DNA from: AM-1111 sp046302135
Lineage (GTDB): Bacteria > Bacteroidota > Bacteroidia > B-17B0 > Aurantibacillaceae
Length of the DNA: 5,383 nucleotides
Direction of reading: 5' to 3'
Assembly: GCA_046302135.1 (NCBI GenBank)
Contig: JBKCIQ010000139.1
Coordinates: forward strand, 1-5,383
The position numbers and the translations under genes are program-made. Under the pieces are notes generated by a model, which did not search any database, was not told where the DNA came from, and saw only the letters and a program-made list of their open reading frames with translations. Every line of letters begins with the position of its first letter. Position 1 is the stretch's first letter. Below, piece after piece: positions 4,825 through 5,383 of this stretch.

Positions 4825-5367
4825 TTAGTTTAAGTAGGGTAAAATTTCATTAAATGGCAATTGAATTACAATTGGTTCCAGAGGCATACCACAAGCACAA
4901 TCTTCATTAATTTCAAAAGGAGCGTAAAATGATACTTTATCTGATAGAATTACACCTAGATTATTGAAATTTGCCATATTCAAAGACCTCGGATAACACT
5001 TGCCTACATCAGCATCATTCGACAATTCAGAAACTTTTTGAATTAACAATTTATTTACCCGATCAAAAAGTTCACTTTGATTTCCTTTAAACAGTGAAAT
5101 ATTTTCTGTAATTACATATTTTCCGTTTAACTTTTTATAAATCTCGAATTTATACCCGTTATACTGACCATTTGAAGAACATTTCTCAGTAGTGAAAACT
5201 ATTTTAAAGTTTACATAAATTGACGTTGTTACCAAAGAGCCATAGCTGTCTCCCACACTTAAATCTTTTACGGTGCATTTTGGTTTTGGAACTGTATTCT
5301 TTACTTGGTTAAATAAATTAAATGATGTAAAAATTATTAAAGAAACAAGGAAATAAATTTTTTTCAT
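4825..5367 (-). CDS. Secreted cysteine-containing protein of unknown function
   Basis: The product has 180 residues. MKKIYFLVSLIIFTSFNLFN with a following Gln is a signal peptide, so the protein should leave the cytoplasm. The mature part has five Cys (31, 63, 124, 157, 159), the last two in a CxC within EDCACGMP. It has a beta-rich first half (SIYVNFKIVFTT, YKFEIYKKLNGKYVITENIS), an amphipathic helix around 98-116 (SELFDRVNKLLIQKVSEL) and a hydrophobic end. Disulfides between the cysteines are likely outside the cytoplasm. I do not recognise the family. It is the first gene in the window of the minus-strand trio; its promoter would lie beyond the right edge, of which only 16 bases are visible. 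Confidence 0.82.
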   Translation of the reverse strand: MKKIYFLVSLIIFTSFNLFNQVKNTVPKPKCTVKDLSVGDSYGSLVTTSIYVNFKIVFTTEKCSSNGQYNGYKFEIYKKLNGKYVITENISLFKGNQSELFDRVNKLLIQKVSELSNDADVGKCYPRSLNMANFNNLGVILSDKVSFYAPFEINEDCACGMPLEPIVIQLPFNEILPYLN

Positions 5368-5383
5368 GTTAATGGTATTAAAG

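Overview
The window looks like a piece of a low-GC Bacteroidota chromosome. The evidence is signal peptides ending in Ser-Gln, promoter boxes of the TAnnTTTG type, few Shine-Dalgarno sequences, and proteins that resemble families I know mainly from this phylum. The exact genus cannot be read from the sequence.

Layout. Bases 1-101 hold the start of a minus-strand HTH regulator that resembles the HipB-like antitoxins of Bacteroidota. Upstream of it are a promoter and three copies of a 13-bp operator-like motif. Bases 230-783 contain no intact gene. They hold a short gene-like fragment, two sets of phased short repeats (12-bp and 10-bp periods), a nested palindrome and a long terminator-like hairpin. 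Bases 784-1593 are a broken minus-strand gene, spread over changing frames, which matches the putative phage abortive-infection (AbiC-like) family. Together this left third looks like a scarred accessory region.

Bases 1785-3264 carry two intact divergent genes separated by 79 bp: a lipoprotein of a Bacteroidota family without known function, and a secreted chalcone-isomerase-like protein. After the second gene, on the opposite strand, lies a complete TPP (thiamine pyrophosphate) riboswitch aptamer followed at once by an intrinsic terminator. No thiamine gene lies downstream of it, and read-through would run antisense through the chalcone-isomerase-like gene. This orphan riboswitch is the most unusual item in the window.

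Bases 3486-3624 hold an initiator tRNA(fMet) gene with its own promoter and terminator. Bases 3709-5367 hold three minus-strand genes that may form an operon: a secreted five-cysteine protein, a small beta-rich protein, and a secreted six-bladed beta-propeller built from tectonin-type repeats. The function of this trio is unknown. The propeller suggests surface or extracellular binding, possibly of sugars.
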